Made by a program: the position numbers and the translations under genes. Below are positions 43,029-52,820 of a stretch of DNA of 64,000 nucleotides, in pieces (within the stretch, counting starts at the first letter, position 1; each line of letters opens with the position of its first letter). This stretch comes from Halolamina sediminis (lineage in GTDB: Archaea > Halobacteriota > Halobacteria > Halobacteriales > Haloferacaceae): positions 2,294,001-2,358,000 of the forward strand of contig NZ_CVUA01000001.1 of NCBI RefSeq assembly GCF_001282785.1, written 5' to 3'. The notes beneath the pieces were generated by a model that saw nothing but the letters and a program-made list of their open reading frames with translations, had not been told where the DNA came from and did not search any database.

Positions 43029-43179
43029 CGGGTGGGTTGTGGAGGTCCCGGTCGAAATATCCACGGGGTACGCACGGGCAGCAGTTCGCGGGGGAGCGAT
43101 AAACCGACCGAGGCCGAGTTGTCGAGCCGGCAGATCGACCCGAACCCTTATTCCGGCACGCACGCCAGCATCTGCCGAG

Positions 43180-43932
43180 ATGCCCTCCGCTACGGCACTA
43201 CCGGCGCGTGACGGCCGGCTACGGTCGTTCCTCGCCGCCCCCCTCCGACCCCAGACGTACCTGAACCTCGCGTACCTCGTGCTGGCGTTCCCGTTGGGGC
43301 TGCTGTACGTCGTCTACGTGAGCGTCGGCGTCGGGCTCGGGGTGGGGCTCTCGTTCGTCCTCGTCGGAATCCCCCTGCTTGCCGCCGTGGTCGCCGGCTC
43401 GCTGGTCGTCGCGGCGTTCGAACGACGGCTCACCGCGTGGCTGCTCGGCGTCGACGTGCCCGCGGGGCCGTCGCCGGCGGGGGAGAGCCGCTGGGCGCGG
43501 CTGCGCTCGCTCGCGACCGAGCCCGGGACGTACGCACCGCTGCTGTACCTCCCGCTCAAGTTCGTCGTCGGCACCGTCGCGTTCGTCGTCCTGATGAACG
43601 CGCTCGTGACCGGCGTCGCGCTGCTATCGGTGCCGCTGCACTACGGCGAGCCCGGACTGTACGTCGGGCTGGTGACGGACCGCCCGGTCGAACTTCACCC
43701 CGCACTCCACTTCGGCTGGAACCGCCTACTCGTCGGGTTCGAGGCAGTCGTGACGATCGAGGCGTGGCGAGTCCGGACGCTGCCGGGGGCGCTCGCCGCC
43801 GCCGGCGTGGGGGCGCTCCTGCTGCTGGTCGGCCTCGCGTTCACGAACTGGCTCGCGGGCGCCTACGGGCGGCTGACCGCCCGACTGCTCGCCCGGACGT
43901 ACGACCCGCTGTCGCTGCTCGGGAGCGACTGA
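43180..43932 (+). CDS. membrane 'sensor'-domain protein, paralogue 2
   Basis: The 250 residues have the same four-helix arrangement as the protein at 41346-41978: PQTYLNLAYLVLAFPLGLLYVVYVSV, GVALLSVPLHYGEPGLYV-type loops and a final helix near 200-225. The loop between helix pairs carries VDVPAGPSPAGESRW where paralogue 1 has GTDAPGPRFPD. The ATG at 43180 is used because it follows cttatt at 43147-43152 by about 30 bases. Divergent copies around one HTH gene suggest a shared regulatory unit. Confidence 0.78.
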   Translation: MPSATALPARDGRLRSFLAAPLRPQTYLNLAYLVLAFPLGLLYVVYVSVGVGLGVGLSFVLVGIPLLAAVVAGSLVVAAFERRLTAWLLGVDVPAGPSPAGESRWARLRSLATEPGTYAPLLYLPLKFVVGTVAFVVLMNALVTGVALLSVPLHYGEPGLYVGLVTDRPVELHPALHFGWNRLLVGFEAVVTIEAWRVRTLPGALAAAGVGALLLLVGLAFTNWLAGAYGRLTARLLARTYDPLSLLGSD

Positions 43933-43936
43933 CGGC

Positions 43937-45145
43937 TCACCACGCCGCTTCCAGCACCTCTTCGATCTCCGCGACCGACGGCTGCACGGGCGCCTCCGCG
44001 AACAGTCCGTCGTCGTGGATGATCGCCGCGACGTCCGGGAGGTCAGCCTGCGTGAGCCCCTCGATCTCGCGGAGTTCGCTGGGGAGGCCGAGATCGTCGC
44101 TGACGCCGGCGACGGCGCCGACGACCGCTTCCGCGAGTTCGTCGTCGTCCATCGAGGGCTCGGCGACTCCCAGCGCCTCCGCGAGCAGCTCCCGCCGGCC
44201 GTCGACCTCCGAGAACACGTACCGCAGGACGTGTGGCGCGAGCACGCCGTGGACCGTCCCCTGGTGGGCGTCGTAATCGTTCGAGAAGCCGTGGCCGAAC
44301 GCGTGGATGATCGAGGCGCGGTAGGCGCCGGGGGTGGAGATCCCGTACTGCGCGGCGATCACGCCCGCGACCGCGTCGTCGAACGTCGCGGGGTCGGGAT
44401 CGGTCTCGGGCAGCGCGGCGAAGCCGGACTGCATCAGCGAGAGCGCCCGACTCGCGGTGCCGTCGGTGATCGGCGTCGCGTGGGGCGAGTAGAGACACTC
44501 GACGGCCTTGTCGAACCCGTTCATCGCCGACGCCGTGAGCACCGAGCGCGGCGTCGTCTCGAACAGCTCGGGGTCGTAACACAGCGCGGTCGGCATCAGC
44601 CGGCGGTCGCTCACGCCGCCGCTGGGGATCTCGCTGGGGTCGGCGTCCCGGTCGAGTGAGAGGCCGACGCCCCCGATCACCGAGAGATCCGCACCCGCAA
44701 GCGTCGTCGGCACCGCGATCACGGGCGTCGGCCGGCCGTCGTCGGCGACGGGGACCGAGCCGGAATCGAGCGCGTGCTCGGCGGCCGCGGCGGGGTCGGC
44801 GTAGCTGCCGAGCGCGCTCGCGACCTTCGCGGTGTCGAGGCTGGAGCCGCTGCCGACGGCGACGATGGCTTCGGCGCCGGTGTCGCGCACCTCGCGGGCG
44901 GCAGCGAGCGCGGCGCCGAGCGTCTTGGCGGGGGTGGTCCCGTCGAACACGCCGGCCAGCGCGTCGCCGAGGCCGGCCTCGACTGGCGCCATCACGTCGG
45001 GGTTGGCGCCCACGTTCTCGCCGGTGACCACCAAGGCGGACGCGAGCCCGCGGGCCGCGAGCAGGTCGCCCAGATCGTCGGCGCCGCCGCGGCCAAAGCG
45101 GATCTCGCCGGGGTCGTAGTCGAGGGTGAACTGTCGATCGTCCAT
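43937..45145 (-). CDS. iron-containing alcohol dehydrogenase family protein
   Basis: The 402 residues of the Fe-ADH/maleylacetate reductase family start [24 protein letters not shown]-binding parts are [14 protein letters not shown] and [12 protein letters not shown]. Metal ligands appear in MNGFDKAVE and [24 protein letters not shown]. It should oxidise an alcohol or reduce a carbonyl; the substrate is not clear. The start at 45145 is eight codons inside a longer frame and agrees with the family. No co-operonic enzyme is seen. Confidence 0.87.
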   Translation of the reverse strand: MDDRQFTLDYDPGEIRFGRGGADDLGDLLAARGLASALVVTGENVGANPDVMAPVEAGLGDALAGVFDGTTPAKTLGAALAAAREVRDTGAEAIVAVGSGSSLDTAKVASALGSYADPAAAAEHALDSGSVPVADDGRPTPVIAVPTTLAGADLSVIGGVGLSLDRDADPSEIPSGGVSDRRLMPTALCYDPELFETTPRSVLTASAMNGFDKAVECLYSPHATPITDGTASRALSLMQSGFAALPETDPDPATFDDAVAGVIAAQYGISTPGAYRASIIHAFGHGFSNDYDAHQGTVHGVLAPHVLRYVFSEVDGRRELLAEALGVAEPSMDDDELAEAVVGAVAGVSDDLGLPSELREIEGLTQADLPDVAAIIHDDGLFAEAPVQPSVAEIEEVLEAAW

Positions 45146-45190
45146 ACCGACCGGTCGACGCGGACCCACATCAAGCCGACTGCTCCGGCA

Positions 45191-46525
45191 TCAGTCGGCG
45201 TGGACGCGCTCGGCCAGTCGCAGCACGCGGTCGCGCAGCGTCGCGGCGTCGGGCGCGAGCAGTCGGACCATCGGCTCCTTGCCGTGGGCGCCGTCGTCGA
45301 CGATCGCATCGGGGGCGTCGCCGTCCCGCCGAGTCAGCACGCGCTCGGCGACCCAGTCCATCGTGCCACTCGCGCCGGCGGGTTCCTCGGTTCGGTCGGC
45401 CGTCGCGACCCGGAGCTGCTCCTCGGCGGCCGCACGAACCGCGTCGCTCGCCCGGACGTTGCAGGCCGCCGTCACGCTCCGGTCGTGCTCGCGAACGCCG
45501 AGCAGGAGCCGCGCGACGTGGCTCGACGCGCCCAGCGCGACGCCGCCGGGCGCGCGGACGCCGCCCGGGACGCGCGTGAGTCGCCCCTCGGTGGCCGCCA
45601 CGTCGGCGGGTTCGGTCGCCGTCTCGGGGGCGACGGCGACGCTCGTCCCGACCTCCGGGATCAGCGGGGCCACCGCCGAGGTTTCGAACGCCCGGACCGT
45701 CTCCCGCACTGTGGCGAGCGCGTCGGGCGCGTCGGCACGCGCACGGACGCCGGCGAGGTGGTGGACCGGCCCGGTTCCCGCGCCGAGATCGAGGCCGTGT
45801 CGGATCGCGCGGTCGAGGAGGACCTCCGCGTTCGCAACCGCCGCGGGGAGGTCGAACCCGCACGCGAGATCGGCCGCGATCGCCGCCGAGAGCGTACAGC
45901 CGCTGCCGTGGCTGTTCGCGTCCGGAACGCGCGGTGAGCGGAACTCTCTGACTTCCTCGCCGACGAGCACGTCGACCACCTCGTCGCCCGGAAGGTGGCC
46001 GCCCGTCACGAGCGCCGCGTCGGCACCCAGCTCCCGGAGCGCGTTGCCGGCCTCACGAGCGCTCTCGGGGTCCTCGACGGTGATCCCGGTCAGGAGCTCC
46101 GCCTCGACCGCGTTGGGCGTCACCAGCGTCGCCGCCGGAACGAGCTCTTCCCGGATCACGTCCTCGCCGTCCGCAGAGAGCAGGCGGTCGCCGGCCTGCG
46201 CGACGACGACGGGGTCGACGACGAGCGGGAACTCGGCGTCTCGGAGTTCCTCGGCCGCCGCCGCAGCCACCGCGGCGTCCGCGAGCATCCCGGTCTTGGC
46301 CGCGTCGACGCCGAGGTCGTCCGCGACCGCGCGGATCTGCTCGCGGACGAGTTCGGGGTCGGTTCGCTCGCTCGCTCGGACGCCCGTGGTGTTCTGGGCG
46401 GTGAGCGCGGTGATCGCCGAGGCGCCGAACGCGCCGCGGGCCTCGATCGTCTTCAGGTCCGCTTGCACGCCGGCGCCGCCGCCGCTGTCGGAGCCGGCGA
46501 CGGTGAGCGCGACGGGTCGACCCAT
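45191..46525 (-). CDS. thiDN: HMP(-P) kinase fused to ThiN thiamine-phosphate synthase
   Basis: The 444 residues comprise two domains. Residues 1-255 are ThiD ([46 protein letters not shown] with the catalytic Cys). From about 265 comes a ThiN domain ([38 protein letters not shown]). It phosphorylates hydroxymethylpyrimidine and joins it to thiazole phosphate, replacing ThiE in archaea. The start codon overlaps the thi4 stop by one base (TGATG). Confidence 0.93.
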   Translation of the reverse strand: MGRPVALTVAGSDSGGGAGVQADLKTIEARGAFGASAITALTAQNTTGVRASERTDPELVREQIRAVADDLGVDAAKTGMLADAAVAAAAAEELRDAEFPLVVDPVVVAQAGDRLLSADGEDVIREELVPAATLVTPNAVEAELLTGITVEDPESAREAGNALRELGADAALVTGGHLPGDEVVDVLVGEEVREFRSPRVPDANSHGSGCTLSAAIAADLACGFDLPAAVANAEVLLDRAIRHGLDLGAGTGPVHHLAGVRARADAPDALATVRETVRAFETSAVAPLIPEVGTSVAVAPETATEPADVAATEGRLTRVPGGVRAPGGVALGASSHVARLLLGVREHDRSVTAACNVRASDAVRAAAEEQLRVATADRTEEPAGASGTMDWVAERVLTRRDGDAPDAIVDDGAHGKEPMVRLLAPDAATLRDRVLRLAERVHAD

Positions 46526-47448
46526 CAGTCGTCGGCCGGGCCGGGCTGTGTGCTGGGCATCCCGACGCTCGGCGCGTCGTGGCCGAGTTCGTCGATCGCG
46601 ACCTGCGCGGCCTTCTTCCCGGAGAGCAGCATCGCACCGAACGTCGGCCCCATCCGTGTCAGCCCGTGGGTCGTCGCGGTTGCGAGCCCCGTGGTGATGA
46701 GGCCATCGTGGATCTTCCCGGTCTGCTCGACGACCGCGTCCTCGCTCTCGCCGACCCACATGGAGTCGTGGCCCGGCGAGTCGTGGCCGGGAGCGCCGTA
46801 CTCGCCGTCGGCGGAGGTGTCCATGCCGGCCTCGCCGGTCTCCTCGATCCCCGCGGCGTCGATCACGCCGCGCTCGTGGAGCTTGGAGACCACGACCGCC
46901 TCGTGGCCAGTACCGTCGATCACGAGGTCGGTCTCGACCGCGACGGGGTCGACGCAGGTGAGCTCTCGGGGGAGCGAGTGGACTGGCGTCCAGTTGAGTA
47001 CGACGCCCGACACCTCGTGGTCCTCGCGGACGACCACGTCGGTGAACTCCGTCATGTTCTGGATCCGCGCGCCGGCGTCGCAAGCCGCCTTGATCAGCGC
47101 CGAACTCGCGTGGGGCGCGGTTGCGACGTGGAGCCCCTCGACCTCGTCGGTCTCCTCGTAGGGGACGCCGAGTTCGTCGAGCACCTCGTGGGCGGGCTCC
47201 CTGACGGTGAGCTTGTTCATCAGGAACCCCCCCAGCCAGAAGCCGCCGCCGAGGTAGTTGTTCTTCTCGACGACAGTCACGTCGACGCCGCGATCGGCGA
47301 GCTCCTTCGCCGCGACCAGCCCCGAGGGGCCGCCGCCGACGACCACCACCTCGCTGTCGGTGAACTCCATGAACTCGTCGTGCCACTCGTCGGCGATCGC
47401 GCGGGTGACCTGTGCCTCGCTCGCGTCGCTGAACCCGTCGAAGGACAT
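46525..47448 (-). CDS. thi4: thiamine thiazole synthase Thi4, Cys-type
   Basis: The 307-residue protein has an N-terminal FAD/NAD fold [18 protein letters not shown] and [18 protein letters not shown]. Cys165 lies in RELTCVDPV, at the position of the sulfur-donor Cys of yeast Thi4 and of the haloarchaeal enzyme; methanogens have His there. It makes ADP-thiazole from NAD, glycine and protein or external sulfur. A flexible insert ([16 protein letters not shown]) lies near 215-230. It heads the thi4-thiDN operon, and a repeated motif sits between its TATA region and start. Confidence 0.93.
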   Translation of the reverse strand: MSFDGFSDASEAQVTRAIADEWHDEFMEFTDSEVVVVGGGPSGLVAAKELADRGVDVTVVEKNNYLGGGFWLGGFLMNKLTVREPAHEVLDELGVPYEETDEVEGLHVATAPHASSALIKAACDAGARIQNMTEFTDVVVREDHEVSGVVLNWTPVHSLPRELTCVDPVAVETDLVIDGTGHEAVVVSKLHERGVIDAAGIEETGEAGMDTSADGEYGAPGHDSPGHDSMWVGESEDAVVEQTGKIHDGLITTGLATATTHGLTRMGPTFGAMLLSGKKAAQVAIDELGHDAPSVGMPSTQPGPADD

Positions 47449-47453
47449 GCGAT

Positions 47454-47476
47454 TACTACGTGGTACTACCTAGTAG
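47454..47476. promoter_or_regulatory. direct repeat/palindrome ahead of thi4, thiamine operator candidate
   Basis: Two 10-base units, tactacgtgg (47454-47463) and tactacctag (47464-47473), are spaced one helical turn apart. The second is part of a palindrome ctac-cta-gtag (47466-47476). They lie between the TATA-like cttaac (minus strand, about 47476-47482) and the thi4 ATG (47446-47448), a position suited to a repressor. A ThiR-type regulator is the obvious candidate. No TPP riboswitch fold is visible in the very short leader. Confidence 0.5.
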
Positions 47477-47562
47477 TTAAGCGTTGCGTCCCCCGGCGAG
47501 CGGTCCAGTCCGGCGCGTCGGTCACGGAGCGCTTAGGAACCCCCCGACGGTACGTCCACGCG

Positions 47563-48273
47563 ATGAGTCGCGACACGGACGGGCGATGGCCCGTCACGTT
47601 CACCGTCGACGGCGCGTGGGAGGGGTTCCGTCGCTGTCTCCCCGTCGCCGCAGGCGTCGGCGGCTACGGGCTCGTGTTCGGCGTCGTCGCGCGACAGTCC
47701 GGGCTGAGCGTCGCGGAGGCGGCGCTCATGAGCGCGACCGTGTTCGCGGGGGCGGCCCAGCTGATCGCCGTCGAGCTCTGGGCCGACCCGATCCCGATCG
47801 TCGCGGTGCTGACGACGACCGCGGTGGTCAACGCCCGGTACGTGCTGATGGGGGCGGCACTGCGGCCGTGGTTCGCCCGGCTTCGGCCTGCCCACGCCTA
47901 CGGGAGCATGTTCTTCCTGATCGACGAGACGTGGGCGCTGACGATGGGCGAGCTCAGCGAGGGGAGCGGCCGCGGGGCGTTCATGCTCGGTAGCGGCGTC
48001 GCCGTCTGGCTGTTCTGGGTCGCCGCGACGGTCGTCGGCGCGAGCGTCGGCGCCGCGATCGGCGACCCCAGCCGGTACGGCCTCGACTTCGTGCTGCCCG
48101 CGATCTTCGTCGCGATCGCAGTCGGACTCTGGGACGGGAAGTCGACGCTGCTGCCGTGGGGCGTCGCGTTCCTCGTCGCGGTCGTGACCGCCGACGCCCT
48201 GCCCGGACGGTGGTACATCCTCGCTGGCGGGGTCGCGGGCAGCCTCGTGGAGGTGGTCCGTGTCGGCCGTTGA
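47563..48273 (+). CDS. azlC: AzlC family branched-chain amino acid exporter subunit
   Basis: The 236 residues have the AzlC signature (LPVAAGVGGYGLVFGVVARQ, SATVFAGAAQLIAVELW, VVNARYVLMGAALRPW), six or so helices and WLFWVAATVVGASVG. With the small AzlD partner encoded next (overlap 14 bases) it forms an exporter for branched-chain amino acids or analogues. The ATG at 47563 matches the family start and lies 115 bases from the divergent thi4 start. Confidence 0.93.
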   Translation: MSRDTDGRWPVTFTVDGAWEGFRRCLPVAAGVGGYGLVFGVVARQSGLSVAEAALMSATVFAGAAQLIAVELWADPIPIVAVLTTTAVVNARYVLMGAALRPWFARLRPAHAYGSMFFLIDETWALTMGELSEGSGRGAFMLGSGVAVWLFWVAATVVGASVGAAIGDPSRYGLDFVLPAIFVAIAVGLWDGKSTLLPWGVAFLVAVVTADALPGRWYILAGGVAGSLVEVVRVGR

Positions 48274-48565
48274 TCCGACGGTCGTCGCCGTCGTGGCCGC
48301 GATGGCGGTGCTAACTTATCTCACCAAGGCCGGCGGCTTCTGGCTGCTCGGCCACGTCGACACCTCCGAGCGGGTCGACGCCGCGCTCTCGGTGCTGCCC
48401 GGCGCGGTCGTCGTCTCGATCGTCGCGCCGGAACTGTTGAACGGCGGGCCGAGCGCGTGGCTCGGCGCGGCGGCGGTGGTACTGCTCACCCGGAAGACGG
48501 GGAGCCTGCTCGCCGCGCTGGTCGGCGGGATGGGCGTCCTGCTCGCGGTTCGGGCGGTGCTCTAA
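48260..48565 (+). CDS. azlD: AzlD family transporter subunit
   Basis: The 101 residues from a GTG start overlap the azlC end by 14 bases. Four short hydrophobic helices are present, with the AzlD-like TYLTKAGGFWLLG and VLPGAVVVSIVAPELL. It is the small partner of AzlC in the membrane. The end overlaps the convergent surface-protein gene by four bases. The pairing and length fit the family. Confidence 0.9.
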   Translation: MSAVDPTVVAVVAAMAVLTYLTKAGGFWLLGHVDTSERVDAALSVLPGAVVVSIVAPELLNGGPSAWLGAAAVVLLTRKTGSLLAALVGGMGVLLAVRAVL

Positions 48566-49896
48566 GCGGGATCGTGGACCTCCTCGAGCGCGTCGACGGT
48601 CGGCGCGTTCACGATCCGAACGGTCCGGCCCTCGCGCGTCACGCGGAACGCGTCCGCGAAGGACCCCTCGGGCACGCGGTAGATGCCCTCGCCATCGGCC
48701 GTCGCGTTTAGCGACTCGGTGAGCAGCCCGCGGTAGGCACGGGCGAACTGCCGGGCATCGCGCTCGCTCTCCCAACGCGTCTGCAGCACGTAGCCGTCCG
48801 CATCCGGATCGTCACTGTCCGCATCGAAGTACGGCACCAGCGTGTCGCCCGCCCAGCCCGCAGTCGCGGGGTGGGAGTAGTTGTACGCTGAGTAGGGGCC
48901 GGGGTCGCTCGACAGCGTCCCGCGGTCGATCGCACGCTGCTGCCACAGCATCGCGAACAGCGTCGCCTCGCCCACCGTGGTCGGACTCGCCCGGTCGAAC
49001 GCCGCAGTCGAGCGGTCGGGAACGATCACGCTCGCCGGGCGGTCCGCGGGGTAGTCCTCGGGGTGGATCAGCTGCTCGCTCGACCGGGGCGGCCGGACGT
49101 AGAGGTCGTTCACGGCCGCCCAGCCGCCGCGCTGGTGAGCCCGGTGGACGAACGTCGGGCCCTCGCTGTACGGCGCGTAGACGGTGAGGTACAGCCCCAA
49201 GTTCCGGTCGGCGATGCCGCCCGCGCTGCTGCTCGCCGGGCGGTCGATGCAGTCCCACTGCTCCCCGCAGCGCTGCTCGTACCGTGCCTCGACGTAGCTG
49301 GCGTCGCCCTCGACGACGCCGGTGTGGGCCATTCCCTCGTCCGGGCCGGCGGCGCCGCCGAGCAGCGAGAGCCGCTGGTCCTGGAGGGCGTGGACGAGTT
49401 CGTGGGCCAGCGTCGTCCGGTCGACTGTCGGCGTCTCGTTGGCGCTCACGATCACGATCCGATCCGCGGCCGAAGAGTAGTACCCCAACACGGAGCCACC
49501 GTAGATCTCGGCGAACGCGCCGCCGACGGTGCGGTCCTCGCCGACGAGCATCGCCGCCTCGTAGCGCTGTTCGCGGGCGCGCTCGGCGGGCGTGTCCACG
49601 GTCGTGTCACGGCTCGACCCGTTCAGATACTCCTCGCGGGAGATCACCTCGACGGGCACCGTCTCCCGGAACTCCAGCCGGCGGATGACCTCGACGCGGG
49701 CCATCGTCCGGGCGACGACGGCGTCGAGTTCGGACTCGTTCAGCCCGTCGCTCGCGTCGACGGTGAGGTCGTCGGTCGCGGCGTAGCCGTTCTCCACGCC
49801 CAATCGGTCGCCGCCGGGCGACGGCGACGGCGCCGCCGGCGCCGCACAGCCGGCCAACACCAGACAGCAGACGACAGCGAAAAGCCGGAGGTTCAC
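48562..49896 (-). CDS. surface lipoprotein with HELVH zinc motif, Hvo_1808-like, copy 1
   Basis: The 444 residues have a lipoprotein signal with Cys17 in LVLAGCAAP. The zinc motif HELVH is at 165-169 with a third acidic residue in VVEGDASYVEARY (Glu196). There is no C-terminal anchor. The order ENGY, DGLNESELDAVVARTMARVEVIR, HELVH and FADAFRVT is shared with the next gene upstream at 49928, so this is a tandem duplication with different anchoring: lipid here, PGF-CTERM there. Extracellular proteolysis is inferred; substrate unknown. Confidence 0.85.
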   Translation of the reverse strand: MNLRLFAVVCCLVLAGCAAPAAPSPSPGGDRLGVENGYAATDDLTVDASDGLNESELDAVVARTMARVEVIRRLEFRETVPVEVISREEYLNGSSRDTTVDTPAERAREQRYEAAMLVGEDRTVGGAFAEIYGGSVLGYYSSAADRIVIVSANETPTVDRTTLAHELVHALQDQRLSLLGGAAGPDEGMAHTGVVEGDASYVEARYEQRCGEQWDCIDRPASSSAGGIADRNLGLYLTVYAPYSEGPTFVHRAHQRGGWAAVNDLYVRPPRSSEQLIHPEDYPADRPASVIVPDRSTAAFDRASPTTVGEATLFAMLWQQRAIDRGTLSSDPGPYSAYNYSHPATAGWAGDTLVPYFDADSDDPDADGYVLQTRWESERDARQFARAYRGLLTESLNATADGEGIYRVPEGSFADAFRVTREGRTVRIVNAPTVDALEEVHDPA

Positions 49897-49927
49897 AACC
49901 GAAGCTCCGCCGGCGAACGGAAAAGAG

Positions 49928-51583
49928 CTATCGCCGGCGGAACAGCAGCGCGGCGCCGAGCAGGGCGAGCAGCGCGGTGACCGCCGAGAATCCCGGCGAC
50001 TCGGCCGTGACGGACGGCTCGGTTACGGTGTCGGCGGTGGTCTCGGTCGACGGTGCCGCCGTCGCGGTCGGCCCGACCGTCGGCGTCGGCGTCTCGGCCC
50101 CCGCGTCGACCGAGCCGTGCACCTCGCTCAGCTCCCCGACGGAGGGGGCGTTCACGATCGTCACCGTGTCGCCCGCGACAGTGACGTGGAACGCGTCGGC
50201 GAACGAACCGTCGGCGATCCGGTACGTGTCCTCGCTGACCTGCTCAGCGCCCCAGTACGTTAGCAGCTCCTCGTAGGCGTCACGGAACTCGATCGCCTCC
50301 GCGTCGCTGTCCCAGACGAGCCGCCAGACGTAGCCGCCCTCGCCGGCGTCGTTCTGATAGAAATGCATCCGGTCGCCGTCCCAGCCGGCGGCGGCGTCGA
50401 ACCCGTAGTTCAGTGGGTCGAACCGGCTGACTTCACCGGAGTCAGTGAGGTTGAGCCACTGTTGGTTGGGGTTCTGGATCACCGAGTACCCTCGTGGGCG
50501 ATCGCCCGCGTACCACGGGTAGACGAACATCGAGGCGACGCCGGCCTGCCCCACCTCGGCGTAGTCGAGGCGGCTCTCCGGGCGGATCCGCTCCCAGTTC
50601 TCCCCGTGCTCGTCGGCGAGTTCGACGTGAGTCGGCGGGTCGGTGCCGTAGCGCTCGGGGTGGATCACCTGCTCGGCGCTCTGGGGCGGGGCGTCGTAGA
50701 GCTCGTTGACCGCGTCCCAGCCGCCCTCCCGCTTCTGCTCGGCGATGAAGGCCGGCCCGTCGCTGTAGGGCTGGTAGTTCAGGAAGTAGACACCCATGTT
50801 CGGCGGCCCACCGCCACCGCCGCCGCTGGCCTCGGGACTGAGGCAGCTGCCGTTCCAGCTTCCCCCCTCACCACAGCGCTGCTGGTAGCGGTACTGGACG
50901 TAGTTCGCGTCGCCCTCGATCAGCCCACTGTTGGCGTTGGCGCCGTCGCGGGTTTGACTACTGAAGTTCCCGAGATCGAACTTCTGGTCCTGCAGCGCGT
51001 GGATGAGCTCGTGGCCGAGGGTGAGCTCGTCGACCTGGAGGGTGGTCTCGTTGTCGGTGACGAGCACGATCGAGTCCGCGGCGGGGCTGTAGTAGCCGCC
51101 GACGGTCGCGCCGCGGTTGGACTCCTGAACGTCGAGCGAGCCCTCGTCCTCGCCGATCAGGAACAGCGCCTCGAACTTCGTGTTGTCGAACGATCGGAAC
51201 GCCTCGCTGTAGGAGCGGTTGCCCGAGGAGTTCGCGAACGCCGAGCGCGAGATGATCTCGACGGGCACGGTCTCGTTGAACTCCAGCCCGCGGATCACTT
51301 CGACGCGGGCCATCGCCCGCGCGACCGTGGCGTTGAGCTCCGCCTGCGTCAGCCCGTCGCTCTGGTTCACGTCGATGCTCTCGTTGTGCCAGTAGCCGTT
51401 CTCCCAGCCGATCCGGTCGGTCTCGGGATCCGGCGGGGCGCTTTCGTTGGTCGGTTCCGACTGTTCCGTCGCCGCGACGCCGCTGACAGCGGCGTCGGCG
51501 CCTGCGGGCGCCGCAGCCGCGAGGGGGGCGAACCCGGCGAGGACCACCAGCGTGACAGCGAGGACCGTCGGGAGTCGTCGCAT
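49928..51583 (-). CDS. PGF-CTERM surface protein with HELIH zinc motif, Hvo_1808-like, copy 2
   Basis: The 551 residues have a Sec-type signal (LPTVLAVTLVVLAGFAPLAAA), HELIH at 191-195 followed by HALQDQ, and a Thr/Pro-rich linker. The C-terminus is ESPGFSAVTALLALLGAALL then FRRR: a full PGF-CTERM signal, cut and lipid-anchored by archaeosortase A. It is a paralogue of the downstream lipoprotein gene (31-base gap). A Gly run (ASGGGGGGPPN) is an insert absent from copy 1. It is probably a cell-envelope metalloprotease. Confidence 0.87.
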   Translation of the reverse strand: MRRLPTVLAVTLVVLAGFAPLAAAAPAGADAAVSGVAATEQSEPTNESAPPDPETDRIGWENGYWHNESIDVNQSDGLTQAELNATVARAMARVEVIRGLEFNETVPVEIISRSAFANSSGNRSYSEAFRSFDNTKFEALFLIGEDEGSLDVQESNRGATVGGYYSPAADSIVLVTDNETTLQVDELTLGHELIHALQDQKFDLGNFSSQTRDGANANSGLIEGDANYVQYRYQQRCGEGGSWNGSCLSPEASGGGGGGPPNMGVYFLNYQPYSDGPAFIAEQKREGGWDAVNELYDAPPQSAEQVIHPERYGTDPPTHVELADEHGENWERIRPESRLDYAEVGQAGVASMFVYPWYAGDRPRGYSVIQNPNQQWLNLTDSGEVSRFDPLNYGFDAAAGWDGDRMHFYQNDAGEGGYVWRLVWDSDAEAIEFRDAYEELLTYWGAEQVSEDTYRIADGSFADAFHVTVAGDTVTIVNAPSVGELSEVHGSVDAGAETPTPTVGPTATAAPSTETTADTVTEPSVTAESPGFSAVTALLALLGAALLFRRR

Positions 51584-51656
51584 AGCCCGACATGGGGATG
51601 CCCACGCAAAAAGACCCCGGCGAGGGAACTAAGACGGCGACGGCCCATCGCCCGCC

Positions 51657-52226
51657 GTGTACGATCCAGACAGCACCGCGGTCGTCGTCGTCGACATGCA
51701 GCACGGGTTCTGTCACTCCGACGGGAGCCTGTTCGCGCCCGCCAGCGAGTCGGCGATCGAGCCCGTGACCGAGCTCGTCACCCGCGCTCGCGACGCCGGC
51801 GCGAGCGTCGTCTACACGAAGGACACCCACCCCGAGGAACAGTTCGACGGGAACCACTACTACGACGAGTTCGAGCGCTGGGGCGAACACGTCGTCGAAG
51901 GGACGTGGGACGCCGAACTCCACGACGACCTCGATGTGCGCGAGGACGACTACGTGGTCGAGAAACACACCTACGACGCGTTCTACCGGACGGGGCTGGA
52001 GGGCTACCTCGACACCCACGGCATCGACGACCTGCTCATCTGCGGCACGCTCGCGAACGTCTGCGTGCTTCACACCGCCGGCAGCGCCGGCCTGCGGGAC
52101 TACAAGCCCGTGATCGTCGAGGACGCACTGGGGTACATCGAAGAGAGCCACAAGGAGTACACCGTCGAACACGCCGACTGGCTGTTCGGCGAAGTGACCG
52201 AACGCGACGACGTGGCGTTCGCGTAA
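51657..52226 (+). CDS. isochorismatase-family cysteine hydrolase, nicotinamidase-like
   Basis: The 189 residues from a GTG start (MYDPDSTAVVVVDMQHGFC) have the catalytic Asp in VVDMQ, a Lys in VEKHTYDAFY and the nucleophile Cys in GTLANVCVLHTA. Metal-binding residues lie in THPEEQF and NHYYDEFERWGEH. Nicotinamidase (NAD salvage) is the likely activity, though ureidoacrylate and other amidases share the fold. The gene is divergent from the surface protease copy 2 with 73 bases between. Confidence 0.88.
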   Translation: MYDPDSTAVVVVDMQHGFCHSDGSLFAPASESAIEPVTELVTRARDAGASVVYTKDTHPEEQFDGNHYYDEFERWGEHVVEGTWDAELHDDLDVREDDYVVEKHTYDAFYRTGLEGYLDTHGIDDLLICGTLANVCVLHTAGSAGLRDYKPVIVEDALGYIEESHKEYTVEHADWLFGEVTERDDVAFA

Positions 52227-52251
52227 CGAACGCTGAGTCCTCGCCCGGGTT

Positions 52252-52737
52252 CTACCGGAACAGCCGGTAGGAGGGCTGCCCGGTCGCGACCAGCCGTTCC
52301 TCCCCTTCCTCGACGCCCCAGTCGACGTCATCGTCGCCGTGTTCCGGCACCGTACTGACCACGTCGACGCGGCTGACGCCGATCGTGGAGCCGGCCCGGA
52401 CCACGTCCGCGGTCGCGTGCAGGTCGCCGGTCGCCCGCCGGAGGTAGTTCACGTTCAGGCTCACCGTCGCCACGTCGACCGCCAGCGGGTCCTCGGCGGC
52501 GAGTCTGAGCGCCAACCCGCCCGCGGTGTCGATCAGCGTCGCCGCGACGCCGCCGTGGATGGTGGGTTTCGACGCGAGGTTGGTGAGCTTCTCGTCGAAC
52601 GGCACCGTGAGCCCGATCCGGCCGCGCTCGACGGTGTCGACCTCGGTTCCCAGCCACGAGAGGTAGCCGTGCTCCTCCTCGATCGCGTAGCGGAGGAACT
52701 CGGCGGCCTCGTCGCGCAGCGGCGGAACGTCGCTCAT
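52252..52737 (-). CDS. PaaI-type hotdog thioesterase
   Basis: The 161 residues have the PaaI hotdog signature TIHGGVAATLIDTAGGLALR. The core strands are RIGLTVPFDEKLTN and VSLNVNYLRRATGDLHATADVVRAG. It should hydrolyse acyl-CoA thioesters, possibly aromatic ones. The usual catalytic Asp lies in LIDTAGG. No catabolic operon is near. The gene is convergent with the nicotinamidase-like gene, 25 bases apart. Confidence 0.88.
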   Translation of the reverse strand: MSDVPPLRDEAAEFLRYAIEEEHGYLSWLGTEVDTVERGRIGLTVPFDEKLTNLASKPTIHGGVAATLIDTAGGLALRLAAEDPLAVDVATVSLNVNYLRRATGDLHATADVVRAGSTIGVSRVDVVSTVPEHGDDDVDWGVEEGEERLVATGQPSYRLFR

Positions 52738-52820
52738 ACTCCCGCTGGGGGCCCGCCCACCAAGTAGCCGCGGGGTTCGGGGCGATCGAAGAACACGGTC
52801 GGGCTGCGCGGGCGCCGGGC

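Noticed and set aside
47446..47560. TPP riboswitch ahead of thi4
   Set aside because: The space between the TATA region and the ATG is only about 30 bases, and none of the conserved TPP aptamer sequence is present.
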